Shown here: piece by piece, positions 17,459-26,724 of the stretch
Layout of the letters: each line of letters opens with the position of its first letter
Position numbering within the stretch: position 1 is the stretch's first letter
NCBI GenBank assembly: GCA_963729935.1
Contig: CAVSPW010000002.1
Span: 62,001 to 126,000 of the forward strand
Origin: CAIKMD01 sp963729935
GTDB taxonomy: Bacteria; Pseudomonadota; Alphaproteobacteria; ATCC43930; CGMCC-115725
DNA: 64,000 nt
Direction of reading: 5' to 3'
Translations under genes and position numbers: made by a program
Notes under the pieces: generated by a model
Database searches by the model: none
Seen by the model: the letters and a program-made list of their open reading frames with translations, nothing else
Told to the model about the DNA's origin: nothing

Positions 17459-18721
17459 TCAGGGCGCCGGCCCGAAGATCAGCGAGGCGTTGGTGCCGCC
17501 GAAGCCGAAGGAATTGGAGAGCGCGTATCGCACCTTGCGCTCTTTTGCCCGCAACGGCACGAGATCGATATCGCAGTTCTCGCTTGGATTTTCGAGATTG
17601 AGGGTCGGCGGAACGATGTTGTCGCGCATCGCGAGAATCGAGAAGATCGCCTCGGTGCTGCCGGCGGCGCCGAGAAGATGCCCGATCGAGGACTTGGTCG
17701 AGGACATCGCGAGCGCACGGGCGTGATCGCCGAAAAGGCGCTTCACCGCGCCGAGCTCGATTTCGTCGCCCAGAGGCGTCGACGTGCCATGCGCGTTGAT
17801 ATAATCGATCTGTTCCTTGGCGATGCCCGCGCGTTTCAGCGCATTGCGCATGGCGCGAAACGCGCCGTCGCCGTTTTCGGCGGGCGCGGTGATGTGATAG
17901 GCGTCCCCGGACATGCCGTAGCCGATCACCTCGGCGTAGATCCTGGCGCCGCGCTTTTTCGCATGTTCGAGTTCCTCGAGCACGACGATGCCCGCGCCTT
18001 CGCCCATCACGAAGCCGTCGCGCGCCTTATCCCACGGGCGCGAGGCGCGCTGCGGCTCGTCGTTGAAGCCGGTCGACAAGGCGCGCGCGGCGGCAAAGCC
18101 CGCGATCCCGATGCGGCATACCGCCGCCTCGGTGCCGCCCGCAACCATGACGTCGGCGTCTTCCCACATGATGATGCGCGCCGCATCGCCGATCGCGTGA
18201 GCGCCGGTCGAGCACGCGGTCACCACCGCATGATTCGGACCCTTGAAGCCGTAGCGGATCGAAACATGGCCCGAGGCCAGGTTGATGAGGTTCGAGGGAA
18301 TGAAGAAGGGCGAGAGCCGCCGCGGTCCCTTCTCATGCAAGGTGAGCGCGCCTTCGGTGATGCCGGGCAGTCCGCCGATGCCGGAACCGATCATGACGCC
18401 CGTGCGTTCACGCGCCTCGTCGTCTTCGGGCTTCCAGCCGGAATCCTTCACCGCCTGATCGGCCGCCGCCATCGCGAAGACGATGAATTCATCCATCTTG
18501 CGCTGGTCCTTGGTCGGGACCCAATCATCGACGTTGAAATCGCCCGCAGCGGTTTCGCCGCGCGGCACCTGGCCTGCGATCTTGGCCGGCAGATCCGAGA
18601 CGTCGAAACTCTGAATCGCGCGGATTCCCGATTCGGCCGCGATCAGCCGCTTCCAGACGTGCTCGGCGCCCACGCCCAAAGGCGTGACCAAGCCGAGACC
18701 GGTAACAACGACCCGTCTCAT
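17459..18721 (-). CDS. fabF: 3-oxoacyl-ACP synthase II
   Basis: Condenses malonyl-ACP with acyl-ACP in the elongation cycle of type II fatty acid synthesis. The 420 residues carry the Cys-His-His triad: Cys170 in VTACSTGAHA, His311 in NAHGTSTPLGD and His348 in SSIGHLLGAAG. Start and length match the family. It lies 13 bases downstream of acpP, as in most Proteobacteria. Confidence 0.97.
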   Translation of the reverse strand: MRRVVVTGLGLVTPLGVGAEHVWKRLIAAESGIRAIQSFDVSDLPAKIAGQVPRGETAAGDFNVDDWVPTKDQRKMDEFIVFAMAAADQAVKDSGWKPEDDEARERTGVMIGSGIGGLPGITEGALTLHEKGPRRLSPFFIPSNLINLASGHVSIRYGFKGPNHAVVTACSTGAHAIGDAARIIMWEDADVMVAGGTEAAVCRIGIAGFAAARALSTGFNDEPQRASRPWDKARDGFVMGEGAGIVVLEELEHAKKRGARIYAEVIGYGMSGDAYHITAPAENGDGAFRAMRNALKRAGIAKEQIDYINAHGTSTPLGDEIELGAVKRLFGDHARALAMSSTKSSIGHLLGAAGSTEAIFSILAMRDNIVPPTLNLENPSENCDIDLVPLRAKERKVRYALSNSFGFGGTNASLIFGPAP

Positions 18722-18734
18722 GCCGAGATGAAAC

Positions 18735-18974
18735 TCAGGCCGGATGCGCTTCGATGAATTGGACGGCGTCTTTGACGGTCACGATCTTTTCCGCAGCATC
18801 GTCCGGGATCTCGCAACCGAATTCCTCTTCGAACGCCATGACCAATTCGACCGTGTCGAGGCTATCGGCGCCCAGATCGTCGATGAAACTGGCGTTCTCC
18901 GTGACCTTGAACTCGTCGACGCCCAGGTGCTCGACCACGATTTTCTTTACCCGCTCGGCGACATCGCTCATCAC
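18735..18974 (-). CDS. acpP: Acyl carrier protein
   Basis: Carrier of acyl intermediates in fatty acid and lipid A synthesis. The 79-residue acidic protein has the DSL motif with Ser37 as the phosphopantetheine attachment site (DLGADSLDTVELVMAFE). The gap to fabG upstream is 144 bases and holds a hairpin, so acpP-fabF is probably transcribed at a higher level from its own promoter. Confidence 0.98.
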   Translation of the reverse strand: MMSDVAERVKKIVVEHLGVDEFKVTENASFIDDLGADSLDTVELVMAFEEEFGCEIPDDAAEKIVTVKDAVQFIEAHPA

Positions 18975-19078
18975 ACGTTCCTCGACAAAATTGACGCGCT
19001 AAATCGGTTTTCTATCAACGGCTTCCGCCTCGCTTGCGCAAAGGAGCCGGCTGAAAGCGACGGTTACTAACATAGATC

Positions 19079-19102
19079 GTCGGCCATTACCAGATGGCCG
19101 AC
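19079..19102 (-). terminator. Hairpin between fabG and acpP
   Basis: Nine-base arms GTCGGCCAT and ATGGCCGAC enclose six bases, 17 bases after the fabG stop. No clear T-run follows on the minus strand, so this may be a partial terminator or mRNA-end stabiliser separating fabDG from acpP-fabF. Confidence 0.45.
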
Positions 19103-19118
19103 CGCCCCCATGTGACGG

Positions 19119-19856
19119 TTAGATCATGGCCATGCCGCCATTGATGTGCAAGGTTTGGCCGGTGACATAACGCGCCTCGTCGCTGGCGAGAAAGAGGACG
19201 CCGGCCGCCACTTCGTCGGGCGTGCCGACGCGACCCATCGGAATGGCGCCCGCGATTCGCTCTTTCTGCTCTTGGGTTAAGGCATCGGTCATCGCCGTCG
19301 CGATGAAGCCCGGAGCGACGCAGTTGACCGTGATGCCGCGCTGCGCGACTTCGGCCGCCAGCGCCTTCGACATGCCGACCATGCCCGCTTTGGCGGCCGC
19401 GTAATTCGCTTGGCCCGGATTGCCGGTGGTCCCGACGATCGAAGTGATCGCGATAATGCGGCCCCAGCGTCGGCGCACCATGCCGCGCAAGCTCGCCCGC
19501 GCCAGGCGGAATCCGGCAGTGAGGTCGACATCGATGACCTTCTGCCAGTCCTCGTCCTTCATGCGCATGGCCAGCATGTCGCGCGCGAGACCGGCGTTGT
19601 TGACGAGAATATCGAGTTGGCCCATCGCCTCTTCGGCCGTCTTGATGAGCGCGTCGGCCGCTGGCGCGTCGGCGAGATCGGCCGTCGCGATGAAAGCCCG
19701 CTCGGACAAGGATGCCGCAAGCTCTTCGAGCGCCGGGCGGCGCGTGCCGTGCAGCATCACTTTGGCGCCGGCCCCATGCAGCACGCGCGCGATCGCGCCG
19801 CCGATACCGCCCGACGCGCCGGTGACAAGCGCGGCCTTGCCGCTCAAATCGAACAT
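19119..19856 (-). CDS. fabG: 3-oxoacyl-ACP reductase
   Basis: NADPH-dependent SDR that reduces 3-ketoacyl-ACP. The 245 residues show the Rossmann motif TGASGGIG (about 12-19), NNAG (about 86), the catalytic Ser in ITSIVGTTG and the YAAAK Tyr-Lys pair, ending in TGQTLHINGGMAMI. In-frame ATGs lie at 19871, 19868 and 19856; 19856 is chosen because it gives MFDLSGKAALVTG and has GGGA ten bases upstream. It follows fabD by 28 bases. Confidence 0.96.
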   Translation of the reverse strand: MFDLSGKAALVTGASGGIGGAIARVLHGAGAKVMLHGTRRPALEELAASLSERAFIATADLADAPAADALIKTAEEAMGQLDILVNNAGLARDMLAMRMKDEDWQKVIDVDLTAGFRLARASLRGMVRRRWGRIIAITSIVGTTGNPGQANYAAAKAGMVGMSKALAAEVAQRGITVNCVAPGFIATAMTDALTQEQKERIAGAIPMGRVGTPDEVAAGVLFLASDEARYVTGQTLHINGGMAMI

Positions 19857-19884
19857 CGCTGATCCCATCAATCCCGTTCGGCGC

Positions 19885-20826
19885 TCAAATCGTCTTGAGG
19901 TATGCCTCGACCTCGGCCGGCGCGCCGATCGAAGTCGCGGCCAAATCGCGATCGATGCGTCTGGCGAGGCCGCTGAGAACCCGGCCCGCGCCCAATTCGA
20001 TCAGCGCGTCGACGCCCGCGGCCTTCATCGTCAAAACGCATTCGCGCCAACGCACCAGGCCCGTGACCTGCTCGACCAGGAGCCGCCTGATCTCATCGGC
20101 TTCGCGAACCGCGACCGCGCTCACATTGGCGACGAGCGGCACCAGCGGTTCGACCAGCCTCACTTCCGCCAGGGCTTCGGCCATTTCCTCCGCCGCCGGC
20201 TTCATCAACGCGCAGTGGAAAGGCGCGCTCACCGGCAGCAAGATCGAGCGCCGCGCGCCGCGCTCGGCGGCGATGGCAATCGCGCGCTCCACCGCCGCCT
20301 TGTGCCCGCTGACGACGACCTGGCCCGGTCCGTTGTCGTTCGCCGTATCGCAAACCTCGCCCTGCGCGGCCTCCTTGGCAACCTCGCGCACGGCGTCGAT
20401 TTCCATGCCGAGGAGCGCCGCCATCGCGCCAACGCCGACCGGCACGGCACGCTGCATCGCAAGACCGCGGCGCTTCAAGAGCCGCGCCGCATCGGCAAGG
20501 GTGAGCGCATGCGCGGCGGCCAGCGCCGAATATTCGCCCAAGGAATGGCCGGCGACGAAGGCGACGTGCCGCTTCAGATCGAGGCCGCCGTCTTTCTCCA
20601 GAACCCGAGCCACGGCGAGGCTCACCGTCATCAGCGCCGGTTGCGCGTTTTCCGTGAGAACGAGGTCGCTCTCCGGCCCCTCGAAGATGAGCCGCGACAG
20701 ATTCTGTTTCAGGGCTTCGTCGGTCTCGGCGAAAACGTCGCGCGCCGTGACGAAGGCGGCGGCGAGTTCGCGACCCATGCCGACACTCTGAGAGCCTTGC
20801 CCAGGAAACACCAAGGCGCGCGTCAT
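19885..20826 (-). CDS. fabD: Malonyl-CoA:ACP transacylase
   Basis: Loads malonyl groups onto ACP. The 313 residues start with LVFPGQGSQSVGMG and have the nucleophile Ser95 in GHSLGEYSAL, with the partner His in the SAPFHCALMKPA segment. It is first in the fabD-fabG-acpP-fabF-mltG order. Confidence 0.97.
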   Translation of the reverse strand: MTRALVFPGQGSQSVGMGRELAAAFVTARDVFAETDEALKQNLSRLIFEGPESDLVLTENAQPALMTVSLAVARVLEKDGGLDLKRHVAFVAGHSLGEYSALAAAHALTLADAARLLKRRGLAMQRAVPVGVGAMAALLGMEIDAVREVAKEAAQGEVCDTANDNGPGQVVVSGHKAAVERAIAIAAERGARRSILLPVSAPFHCALMKPAAEEMAEALAEVRLVEPLVPLVANVSAVAVREADEIRRLLVEQVTGLVRWRECVLTMKAAGVDALIELGAGRVLSGLARRIDRDLAATSIGAPAEVEAYLKTI

Positions 20827-20853
20827 CTCGTCCCCCCTTGGCCGGACAAGTCC

Positions 20854-21171
20854 TTAAAGCAGGTTGGACCAGCCCATATGGACGTAATCGAAATCGAGCC
20901 GATCGTATGGGTCGCAGCGCAATTTCAGATCGATGATCTGCTGGCCGGATTCCGCGGGCTCGGTATCGAGCCGGGTTTGCGTGTAGGCATGGACGCAGAG
21001 CTGGTTGCCCTTGCGATCGAGCTTCGCGGTCTCGGTCGCGGCGGGCGGCGCGGTGCCGTTTTCCGGCCGCGCCGTCGAGACCCCGAATTCCTCGCGGTTC
21101 GGCTCGTGGGCGATCGGCACGCACCCCGCCAAAATCAGCGCGAAGACAGCAATAGACGCGAATCGACCCAT
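20854..21171 (-). CDS. Small lipoprotein, function unknown
   Basis: A 105-residue protein with a lipoprotein signal: hydrophobic residues 3-16 followed by LAGC, so Cys17 would be lipidated. The mature part is polar and contains three more Cys-rich or aromatic stretches (NQLCVHAYTQTRLDTE, LKLRCDPYDRLDFDYVHMGW). No known domain is recognised. The start at 21171 places the signal correctly; an in-frame ATG at 21189 adds six polar residues. It lies upstream of fabD on the same strand and back-to-back with rpsF. Confidence 0.75.
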   Translation of the reverse strand: MGRFASIAVFALILAGCVPIAHEPNREEFGVSTARPENGTAPPAATETAKLDRKGNQLCVHAYTQTRLDTEPAESGQQIIDLKLRCDPYDRLDFDYVHMGWSNLL

Positions 21172-21241
21172 CTTTGGCTCCTTGCCCACGCCCTTGCGAT
21201 AACACCCCTTGCCGGGTCCTGTCCAGCCGGGCCGGCGGCAC

Positions 21242-21269
21242 TTGCGCTGCGGATGCCGTGCTGTATAGT
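21242..21269 (+). promoter_or_regulatory. Likely promoter of rpsF-rpsR-rplI
   Basis: TTGCGC at 21242-21247 and TATAGT at 21264-21269 are 16 bases apart, in the gap between the divergent lipoprotein gene and rpsF. A leader of about 110 bases would follow, with short GC-rich inverted repeats (GCCGGC arms at 21282-21296). I cannot confirm an S6:S18-binding motif. Confidence 0.5.
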
Positions 21270-21382
21270 CCGCCGCCTCCTTGCCGGCTGGGCCGGCTAG
21301 GTCCGGATCGCTGACCGTCGGCGCGCCTCAAGCGAAGCAGACCGACCAGCGCCGGATCATGAAACATCCATAAGGAGATCGA

Positions 21383-21787
21383 ATGCCGTTGTACGAGAAC
21401 GTGTTCATCGCGCGTCAGGACATATCCGCCGCTCAGGTGGAAGCCCTGGCCGACATTTTCGCCAATCTCGTCGCCGAACAAGGCGGCAAGGTCGAAAAGC
21501 GCGAATATTGGGGCCTGCGGAACCTCGCCTACCGGGTCAAGAAGAACCGCAAGGGCCATTACATGCTGTTCAATCTCGACGCGCCGCCCGCGGCGGTCAG
21601 CGAGCTTGAGCGCAACATGCGCATCAACGAGGACGTGCTCCGCTATTTGACGGTGCGGGTCGAAGAACTCGAGGCTGGTCCCTCGGCGATTCTGCAGAAC
21701 CGGAACCGCGACGACCGGGATCGCGATCGCGGACCGCGCCGCGGCTATGGCGACCGCGATCCGCGTGAGGAAGGAGCCGAGGCATGA
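21383..21787 (+). CDS. rpsF: 30S ribosomal protein S6
   Basis: Binds S18 and the central domain of 16S rRNA. The 134 residues show MPLYENVFIARQDIS at the start and the conserved WGLRNLAYRVKKNRKGHYML. The C-terminal tail is a charged Arg/Asp-rich extension after residue 108, common in alphaproteobacterial S6. A GGAG ribosome binding site lies eight bases upstream. The stop overlaps the rpsR start (ATGA). Confidence 0.98.
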   Translation: MPLYENVFIARQDISAAQVEALADIFANLVAEQGGKVEKREYWGLRNLAYRVKKNRKGHYMLFNLDAPPAAVSELERNMRINEDVLRYLTVRVEELEAGPSAILQNRNRDDRDRDRGPRRGYGDRDPREEGAEA

Positions 21788-22056
21788 GCGACGGCGACGA
21801 TCGCGGCGAACGCGGCGGGGGCCGGCCGGCAACCCGGCGGCCTTTCTTCCGGCGGCGCAAATCCTGTCCGTTCTCCGGGCCGAATGCGCCGAAGATCGAC
21901 TACAAGGACGTGAAGCTGCTGCAGCGTTTCGTGTCCGAGCGCGGCAAGATCGTGCCGAGCCGGATCACGGCGGTTTCGACCAAGAAGCAGCGCGAACTGG
22001 CCCAGGCGATCAAGCGCGCGCGCTTTCTCGGGCTCCTGCCCTACGCGTTGCGATAG
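21784..22056 (+). CDS. rpsR: 30S ribosomal protein S18
   Basis: Partner of S6 in the 30S platform. The 90 residues have a Gly/Arg-rich N-terminal extension, then the core FFRRRKSCPFSGPNAPKIDY and ITAVSTKKQRELAQAIKRAR. Its ATG overlaps the rpsF stop, and rplI follows after 12 bases. Confidence 0.98.
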   Translation: MSDGDDRGERGGGRPATRRPFFRRRKSCPFSGPNAPKIDYKDVKLLQRFVSERGKIVPSRITAVSTKKQRELAQAIKRARFLGLLPYALR

Positions 22057-22068
22057 AGCGAGGCGGAT

Positions 22069-22632
22069 ATGGTGGACGTCATCCTGCTCGAACGGGTGGA
22101 AAATCTCGGCCAGATGGGCCAGGTGGTGAAGGTGCGCCCGGGCTATGCGCGCAATTATCTGCTGCCGCAGAAAAAGGCGTTGCGCGCGACCAAGGGCAAT
22201 CTCACTTATTTCGAAAAGCAGCGCGCACAGCTGGAAGCAGCCAACCTCACGCGCAAGAAAGACGCGGAGCAGGTCGCGCAGAAGCTCGAAGGGCTCACGG
22301 TGGTCGTCATTCGCCAGGCGGGCGAAAGCGGTCAGCTCTATGGCTCGGTCAGCGCGCGCGACATTTCGGACGCGGTCACGGGCGCGGGCTTCACCGTCAC
22401 CCGCGGCCAGATCGTGCTCGACAAGGCGATCAAGACGCTCGGCCTCTACAAGCAGCGCCTCGTGCTCCATCCCGAGGTTTCGGTGCAAGTGACGGTCAAC
22501 GTCGCGCAATCGGCCGAGGAAGCCGAGATGCAGGCGAAGGGCGTCGATCCGATGAAGCTGGCGCAGGAAGCGGTGGCGCGCGAAGCCGCGGCGGCCGCGG
22601 AAGCCTCCGAGGAAGACGAAGCCGAGGAATAA
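22069..22632 (+). CDS. rplI: 50S ribosomal protein L9
   Basis: Binds 23S rRNA near the L1 stalk. The 187 residues have the N-terminal RNA-binding domain MVDVILLERVENLGQMG with GYARNYLLPQKKAL, a long connecting helix, and the C-terminal domain. A low-complexity acidic tail (AAAAAEASEEDEAEE) extends the family's usual 150 residues, as in other Alphaproteobacteria. Confidence 0.97.
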   Translation: MVDVILLERVENLGQMGQVVKVRPGYARNYLLPQKKALRATKGNLTYFEKQRAQLEAANLTRKKDAEQVAQKLEGLTVVVIRQAGESGQLYGSVSARDISDAVTGAGFTVTRGQIVLDKAIKTLGLYKQRLVLHPEVSVQVTVNVAQSAEEAEMQAKGVDPMKLAQEAVAREAAAAAEASEEDEAEE

Positions 22633-22677
22633 CGCTCGCCGGCGTTGGTGATCGCGCAATTCCGGAGACGTTCGCGC

Positions 22678-22700
22678 CGCGGGCGGGCGATCCGCCCGCG
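22678..22700. terminator. Hairpin between convergent rplI and kdpE
   Basis: Nine-base perfect GC-rich arms (CGCGGGCGG and CCGCCCGCG) flank five bases, in the 80-base gap between the converging ends of rplI and kdpE. It is probably a shared bidirectional terminator although no T-run follows. Confidence 0.5.
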
Positions 22701-22712
22701 AGACGGACTGGC

Positions 22713-23402
22713 CTATTCGTTGAACCGCAACCGGTACCCGACCCCGGCTTCGGTCTGGATCAGCTGCGGCCGCTCGGGATCGGCTTCGATCTTCTGCCGC
22801 AACTGGCGGATGTAGATGCGTAAGTACTGCACGTCAGTGGCGCCGCCCCATACTTCGCGCATGATGTGCTGATGGGTGAGGACTTTGCCCGCATGCATGA
22901 CGAGCACGCGCAGCAGGTCATATTCCTTCGGTGAGAGCTTCACCTCGGCGCCCTTCACGGCAACATGTCGGCCGACCAGATCGACCGCGAGATCGCCGCT
23001 GGTGAAAACCGGTTCCCGGCCCTGCTGCTGCAGGCGGTGGCGCAAGGCGGCGCGCAGCCGCGCATTAAGCTCGTCCATGCCCACAGGCTTGGTGACGTAG
23101 TCGTCGGCGCCGATATCGAGGGCCTCGACCTTGCCGCGCTCGTCGCTGCGGATCGAAAGCACGATGATCGGCGTCAGCCCCGCTCCCCGGATACGCCGGA
23201 TCACTTCCTTGCCGTCGATGTCGGGAAGGCCGAGATCGAGCAGCACCAGATCCGGCTTCGTCCGGCCGAATACGGCCCAGCCCTCCTCGCCGGTCGCGGC
23301 CTCGACTACGTCGTAACCCTCGGCGCTCAGGCTCGTCTTCAGCAGACGCCGGATCGCCGGTTCGTCGTCGATCACTAAAACGCGTGCGGGTAGCCCCGTC
23401 AT
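22713..23402 (-). CDS. kdpE: Response regulator KdpE
   Basis: OmpR-type transcriptional activator of the kdp operon, phosphorylated by KdpD under potassium limitation. The 229 residues have a receiver domain with the acidic pocket (IDDEP, 11-15), phosphoacceptor Asp56 in LLDLGLPD and conserved Lys in TKPVGMDEL. A C-terminal winged helix follows (LSPKEYDLLRVL; VQYLRIYIRQLRQKIE). Its start overlaps the kdpD stop (ATGA), so the pair is coupled. Confidence 0.95.
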   Translation of the reverse strand: MTGLPARVLVIDDEPAIRRLLKTSLSAEGYDVVEAATGEEGWAVFGRTKPDLVLLDLGLPDIDGKEVIRRIRGAGLTPIIVLSIRSDERGKVEALDIGADDYVTKPVGMDELNARLRAALRHRLQQQGREPVFTSGDLAVDLVGRHVAVKGAEVKLSPKEYDLLRVLVMHAGKVLTHQHIMREVWGGATDVQYLRIYIRQLRQKIEADPERPQLIQTEAGVGYRLRFNE

Positions 23403-26098
23403 GCTGCCTCGATGCGCCCGACCGGCAACGGAAATTCGATGACGAAGTCGGCGCCGCGCCGGTCGGTTCGATTGCGCGCACGGATCGTACCGCGCATCGC
23501 CGCAACGAACCCGCGGCAGATGGGAAGACCCAGCCCGGTACCCGGCCGCCTGCGGTCTCCGTCTTGGACGCGGTAGAACTTGTCGAAGATGCGCTCGAGC
23601 TGATCGGGCGGTATCCCCTCGCCTTCGTCGAGGACGTCGATCGCGACCACCCCGCCGCGAAGACGCGCGCGAATCTCGACCGTGGAAGATTTAGGTGCGT
23701 ATTTCGCGGCATTGTCGAGAAGATTGAACAGAACCTGTTCAAACAGAACATGGTCGAGGCGCAGCATCGGCAGGTCGGGCGCAAGATCGACCTTCACGCG
23801 GTGATCGGCCAGCACCTTGCCCGCGCGCTCGAGCGCGGTATCGACGATTTCGGCCAGATCGATCGGATCGGATTTTGGCGTGATGGCGCCAGCCTCGAGC
23901 CGCGTCATGTCGAGGAGATTGCCGACGAAGCGATTGAGACGCTCGGACTCTTCCAGAATGGTCGAGACCAACTCGGCGCGCTGCACAGGATCGTAGCGCT
24001 CACCCTGGGTCTTGAGGGTCGAGGCCGAGCCGATGATTGAGGCAAGCGGGGTGCCGAGATCGTGCGAGATAGAGGTAAGAAGGGCCGAGCGCAGGCGCTC
24101 GCTCTCGGACTGAAGCCGCGCCGCGGCGAGATCACCCTGGAGGTGTATGCGCTCGATCGCCAGCGCCGCGAGGTCCATTACGGCGTCGAGCACGCGCCTT
24201 GTGTCGGGCGAAAGCATCACGCCCGGCTCGTCGCGATCGAGCCCGATGACTCCCGCCGCCTTCTGTCCAATCAGCAACGGCAGGAACAGGCGCTTGGCGC
24301 CCGGCAACGTATCGGAGCCACGGCCGGCCGGATGATTATGTGCCCAGCTCCATTTCGCCGCCGCGATGTCGGCATCGTCGAGCTGATCCTCCGGCGGATA
24401 GCCTACCTTCACCGCGAGATCGGGTCCTTCCGGCATCAGGATCACGACGTGAAGCTTGAAGAGCGCTGCGATCTGGTAGGCGGTCGACCAGAGCAGATCG
24501 TCGAGTGTGGCGCCGGCCGCGAGCTTGCGGCTAAAGCCGAGGAGTTCCTCGGTCGTTCGCGCCCGCGATCGTGCCGCATCGGCCTGGGCGCGCGCACCGG
24601 CTGCAAGGTTGCTGGCGATTACCGCGACAACGAGGAAGGCGGCGAGCGCCAGGACATTCTCGGGATCGGCGATCGTGAAGGTGTAGAGCGGCGGCAGGAA
24701 AAAGAAATTATAGGCGAGGACGCTGAGCAGCGAGGCGTAGAGCGACGGCAGTAGCCCGTAATTCGCCGCGACGACCAGCACCGCGGTGAGGAAGACGAGC
24801 GCCATGTTGAGGACGTTGAGGAATTGCTGCAGTACCAGCCCGCAGCCGAGGGCGAGCACAACGATTACCGTGGTGATGAGGTAGGGCGTGATGTCGAAGG
24901 AGCGTTTCGGGATCGCGGCGGCTACGGATTTCGGGGGCGCCGGTTCAGCATCTTCGCCCGCAACGACGTGAACGCTGATATGGCCGGCGCGCCGGACGAG
25001 ATCGTGGACGACCGAGCCGTGCATCATTTCGAACCAGCGCGAGCGCTCGGACTTGCCGATCACGATCAGGGTGATGTTATTTGACTCGGCATACGCGACA
25101 AGGTCTTCGGCAACGCCGCGGCCCGGAATCGTGGCGCTCTGACCGCCGAGGCGCTCGGCCAAGCGCAGCGCGTCGGCGATGCGGTCGCGCTCGGCCTCGT
25201 TCAGACGGTGATAGCGCGACGTTTCGATATAGACTGCCGTCCAGGGCGCATGGAGCCGGTCGGCGACGCGGCGCGCATAACGCACGAGGCCGAGGGCGGA
25301 CGGCGCCTCACTGACGCACACCACGACGCGGTCGCCGGCGGCCCAAGGGCCCCTGATCGCGTGCGCACGCATGTAGGTGAGCATCTGCTCGTCGACGCGC
25401 TGGGCGGTGCGGCGTAATGCGAGCTCGCGCAGGGCCGTGAGGTTGCCCGGCAGAAAGTAATTCCGCAACGCGCGCTCGGCCTCAGCAGGAACGTAAACTT
25501 TGCCTTCGTTGAGGCGCTCGATCAGGTCATTCGGCGAAAGATCGACGACCTCGATGTCGTCGGCGCGATCGAGAATGCTGTCGGGAACGGTCTCGCGGAC
25601 TCGGATATGGGTGATCTGAGCTACCACGTCGTTGAGGCTCTCGACGTGCTGGATGTTGAGCGTCGTGTAGACATCGATGCCGGCAGAGAGCAGCTCCTCG
25701 ACATCGAGATAGCGCTTGGGGTGGCGGCTGCCGGGAACGTTGGTGTGGGCAAGCTCATCGACAAGCACGATCTTGGGATTGCGCGTCAGGATTGCGTCAA
25801 GGTCCATTTCTTCGAGAACGTGATCTCGATAATCGACGCGGCGCCGCGGCAGGATTTCGAGCCCGGCAAGTAACGCCTCGGTCTCAAGCCGGCCATGGGT
25901 CTCGACGATGCCAGCAACGACATCGATCCCCTCGCCGCGTGCAATCTTGGCGGAGAGGAGCATCTTGTACGTCTTGCCGACGCCGGGTGCGGCGCCAAGG
26001 AAGATTTTGAGGCGTCCATGCCTTTCTCGATCCGCCTCCCGGAGAAGCGCCTCCGGCGATGGACGCTGATCGCGGCCAGACGTATCGGTGCGGGCCAT
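23399..26098 (-). CDS. kdpD: Sensor histidine kinase KdpD
   Basis: Senses potassium limitation and phosphorylates KdpE. The 899 residues comprise the N-terminal KdpD domain with Walker A GAAPGVGKT (about 35) and a Usp-like domain (about 250-375). Four closely spaced membrane spans follow (about 400-500, ITPYLITTVIVVLAL onwards), then a GAF-like domain (about 520-650), HisKA with the phosphoacceptor His near 678 in SISHDLGTP, and an HATPase domain with GTGLGLPICRGFV. The ATG at 26098 follows the kdpC stop by seven bases; a longer in-frame extension overlapping kdpC is not credible. Confidence 0.95.
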   Translation of the reverse strand: MARTDTSGRDQRPSPEALLREADRERHGRLKIFLGAAPGVGKTYKMLLSAKIARGEGIDVVAGIVETHGRLETEALLAGLEILPRRRVDYRDHVLEEMDLDAILTRNPKIVLVDELAHTNVPGSRHPKRYLDVEELLSAGIDVYTTLNIQHVESLNDVVAQITHIRVRETVPDSILDRADDIEVVDLSPNDLIERLNEGKVYVPAEAERALRNYFLPGNLTALRELALRRTAQRVDEQMLTYMRAHAIRGPWAAGDRVVVCVSEAPSALGLVRYARRVADRLHAPWTAVYIETSRYHRLNEAERDRIADALRLAERLGGQSATIPGRGVAEDLVAYAESNNITLIVIGKSERSRWFEMMHGSVVHDLVRRAGHISVHVVAGEDAEPAPPKSVAAAIPKRSFDITPYLITTVIVVLALGCGLVLQQFLNVLNMALVFLTAVLVVAANYGLLPSLYASLLSVLAYNFFFLPPLYTFTIADPENVLALAAFLVVAVIASNLAAGARAQADAARSRARTTEELLGFSRKLAAGATLDDLLWSTAYQIAALFKLHVVILMPEGPDLAVKVGYPPEDQLDDADIAAAKWSWAHNHPAGRGSDTLPGAKRLFLPLLIGQKAAGVIGLDRDEPGVMLSPDTRRVLDAVMDLAALAIERIHLQGDLAAARLQSESERLRSALLTSISHDLGTPLASIIGSASTLKTQGERYDPVQRAELVSTILEESERLNRFVGNLLDMTRLEAGAITPKSDPIDLAEIVDTALERAGKVLADHRVKVDLAPDLPMLRLDHVLFEQVLFNLLDNAAKYAPKSSTVEIRARLRGGVVAIDVLDEGEGIPPDQLERIFDKFYRVQDGDRRRPGTGLGLPICRGFVAAMRGTIRARNRTDRRGADFVIEFPLPVGRIEAA

Positions 26099-26105
26099 TG
26101 CCCTC

Positions 26106-26711
26106 CTATCGGGCAGCGAGTGCGTCCAGTGCCAAGTTGAGTTCAAGCACGTTCACCCGCGGCTCACCGACGATACCAAGCCAGCGGTCCTGTGTGTAGC
26201 GGGCGACCAGCGCCTGAATCTGACTGACCGGCAGGCTGCGCGCTCTGGCGACACGCGCCACCTGGAAGGCGGCGCCCGCCGGGGTGATGTCGGGGTCGAG
26301 GCCGCTCGCCGAATTGGTGACGAGATCGACCGGAACCGGCGTGTTAGGATTCTCCTTCGCGAGATCGCCGGCGAAACTCTTGACGCCGTCGATTAGCGCC
26401 TGGCTGGTCGGGCCGAGATTGGAGCCCGCGGAATTGTCGGCAGCATAGGGCACAGGCACCGTCTTGGTCGGATCCTTCGGGTCGGGTTCCGTGGTCGCCG
26501 AAGGACGGCCATGGAAGTATTTGTCCGATTTGAAATTTTGACCGATCAGATCGGAGCCGATCACCTTACCGTCTTTCACGATCAGGCTGCCATTCGCTTG
26601 ACGCGGGAAGAGGATTTGCGCGATTCCGGTTATGGCGAGCGGATAGGCGAACCCGGTGATAATGGTCATCACGATGATCATCATCACAGCGGGACGGATG
26701 TGAGAAAGCAT
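26106..26711 (-). CDS. kdpC: K+-transporting ATPase subunit KdpC
   Basis: Accessory subunit that stabilises the KdpFABC potassium pump. The 201 residues have one N-terminal membrane span (about 7-30), then a periplasmic domain with GSDLIGQNFKSDKYFHGRPSA, SAGSNLGPTSQAL and the C-terminal VNVLELNLALDA, all family hallmarks. It lies 13 bases after kdpB. Confidence 0.96.
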   Translation of the reverse strand: MLSHIRPAVMMIIVMTIITGFAYPLAITGIAQILFPRQANGSLIVKDGKVIGSDLIGQNFKSDKYFHGRPSATTEPDPKDPTKTVPVPYAADNSAGSNLGPTSQALIDGVKSFAGDLAKENPNTPVPVDLVTNSASGLDPDITPAGAAFQVARVARARSLPVSQIQALVARYTQDRWLGIVGEPRVNVLELNLALDALAAR

Positions 26712-26724
26712 GGACAGGCCCTCC

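Noticed and set aside
21270..21382. S6:S18 autoregulatory leader before rpsF
   Set aside because: GC-rich inverted repeats exist, but I could not identify the required CCG-bulge structure by eye.
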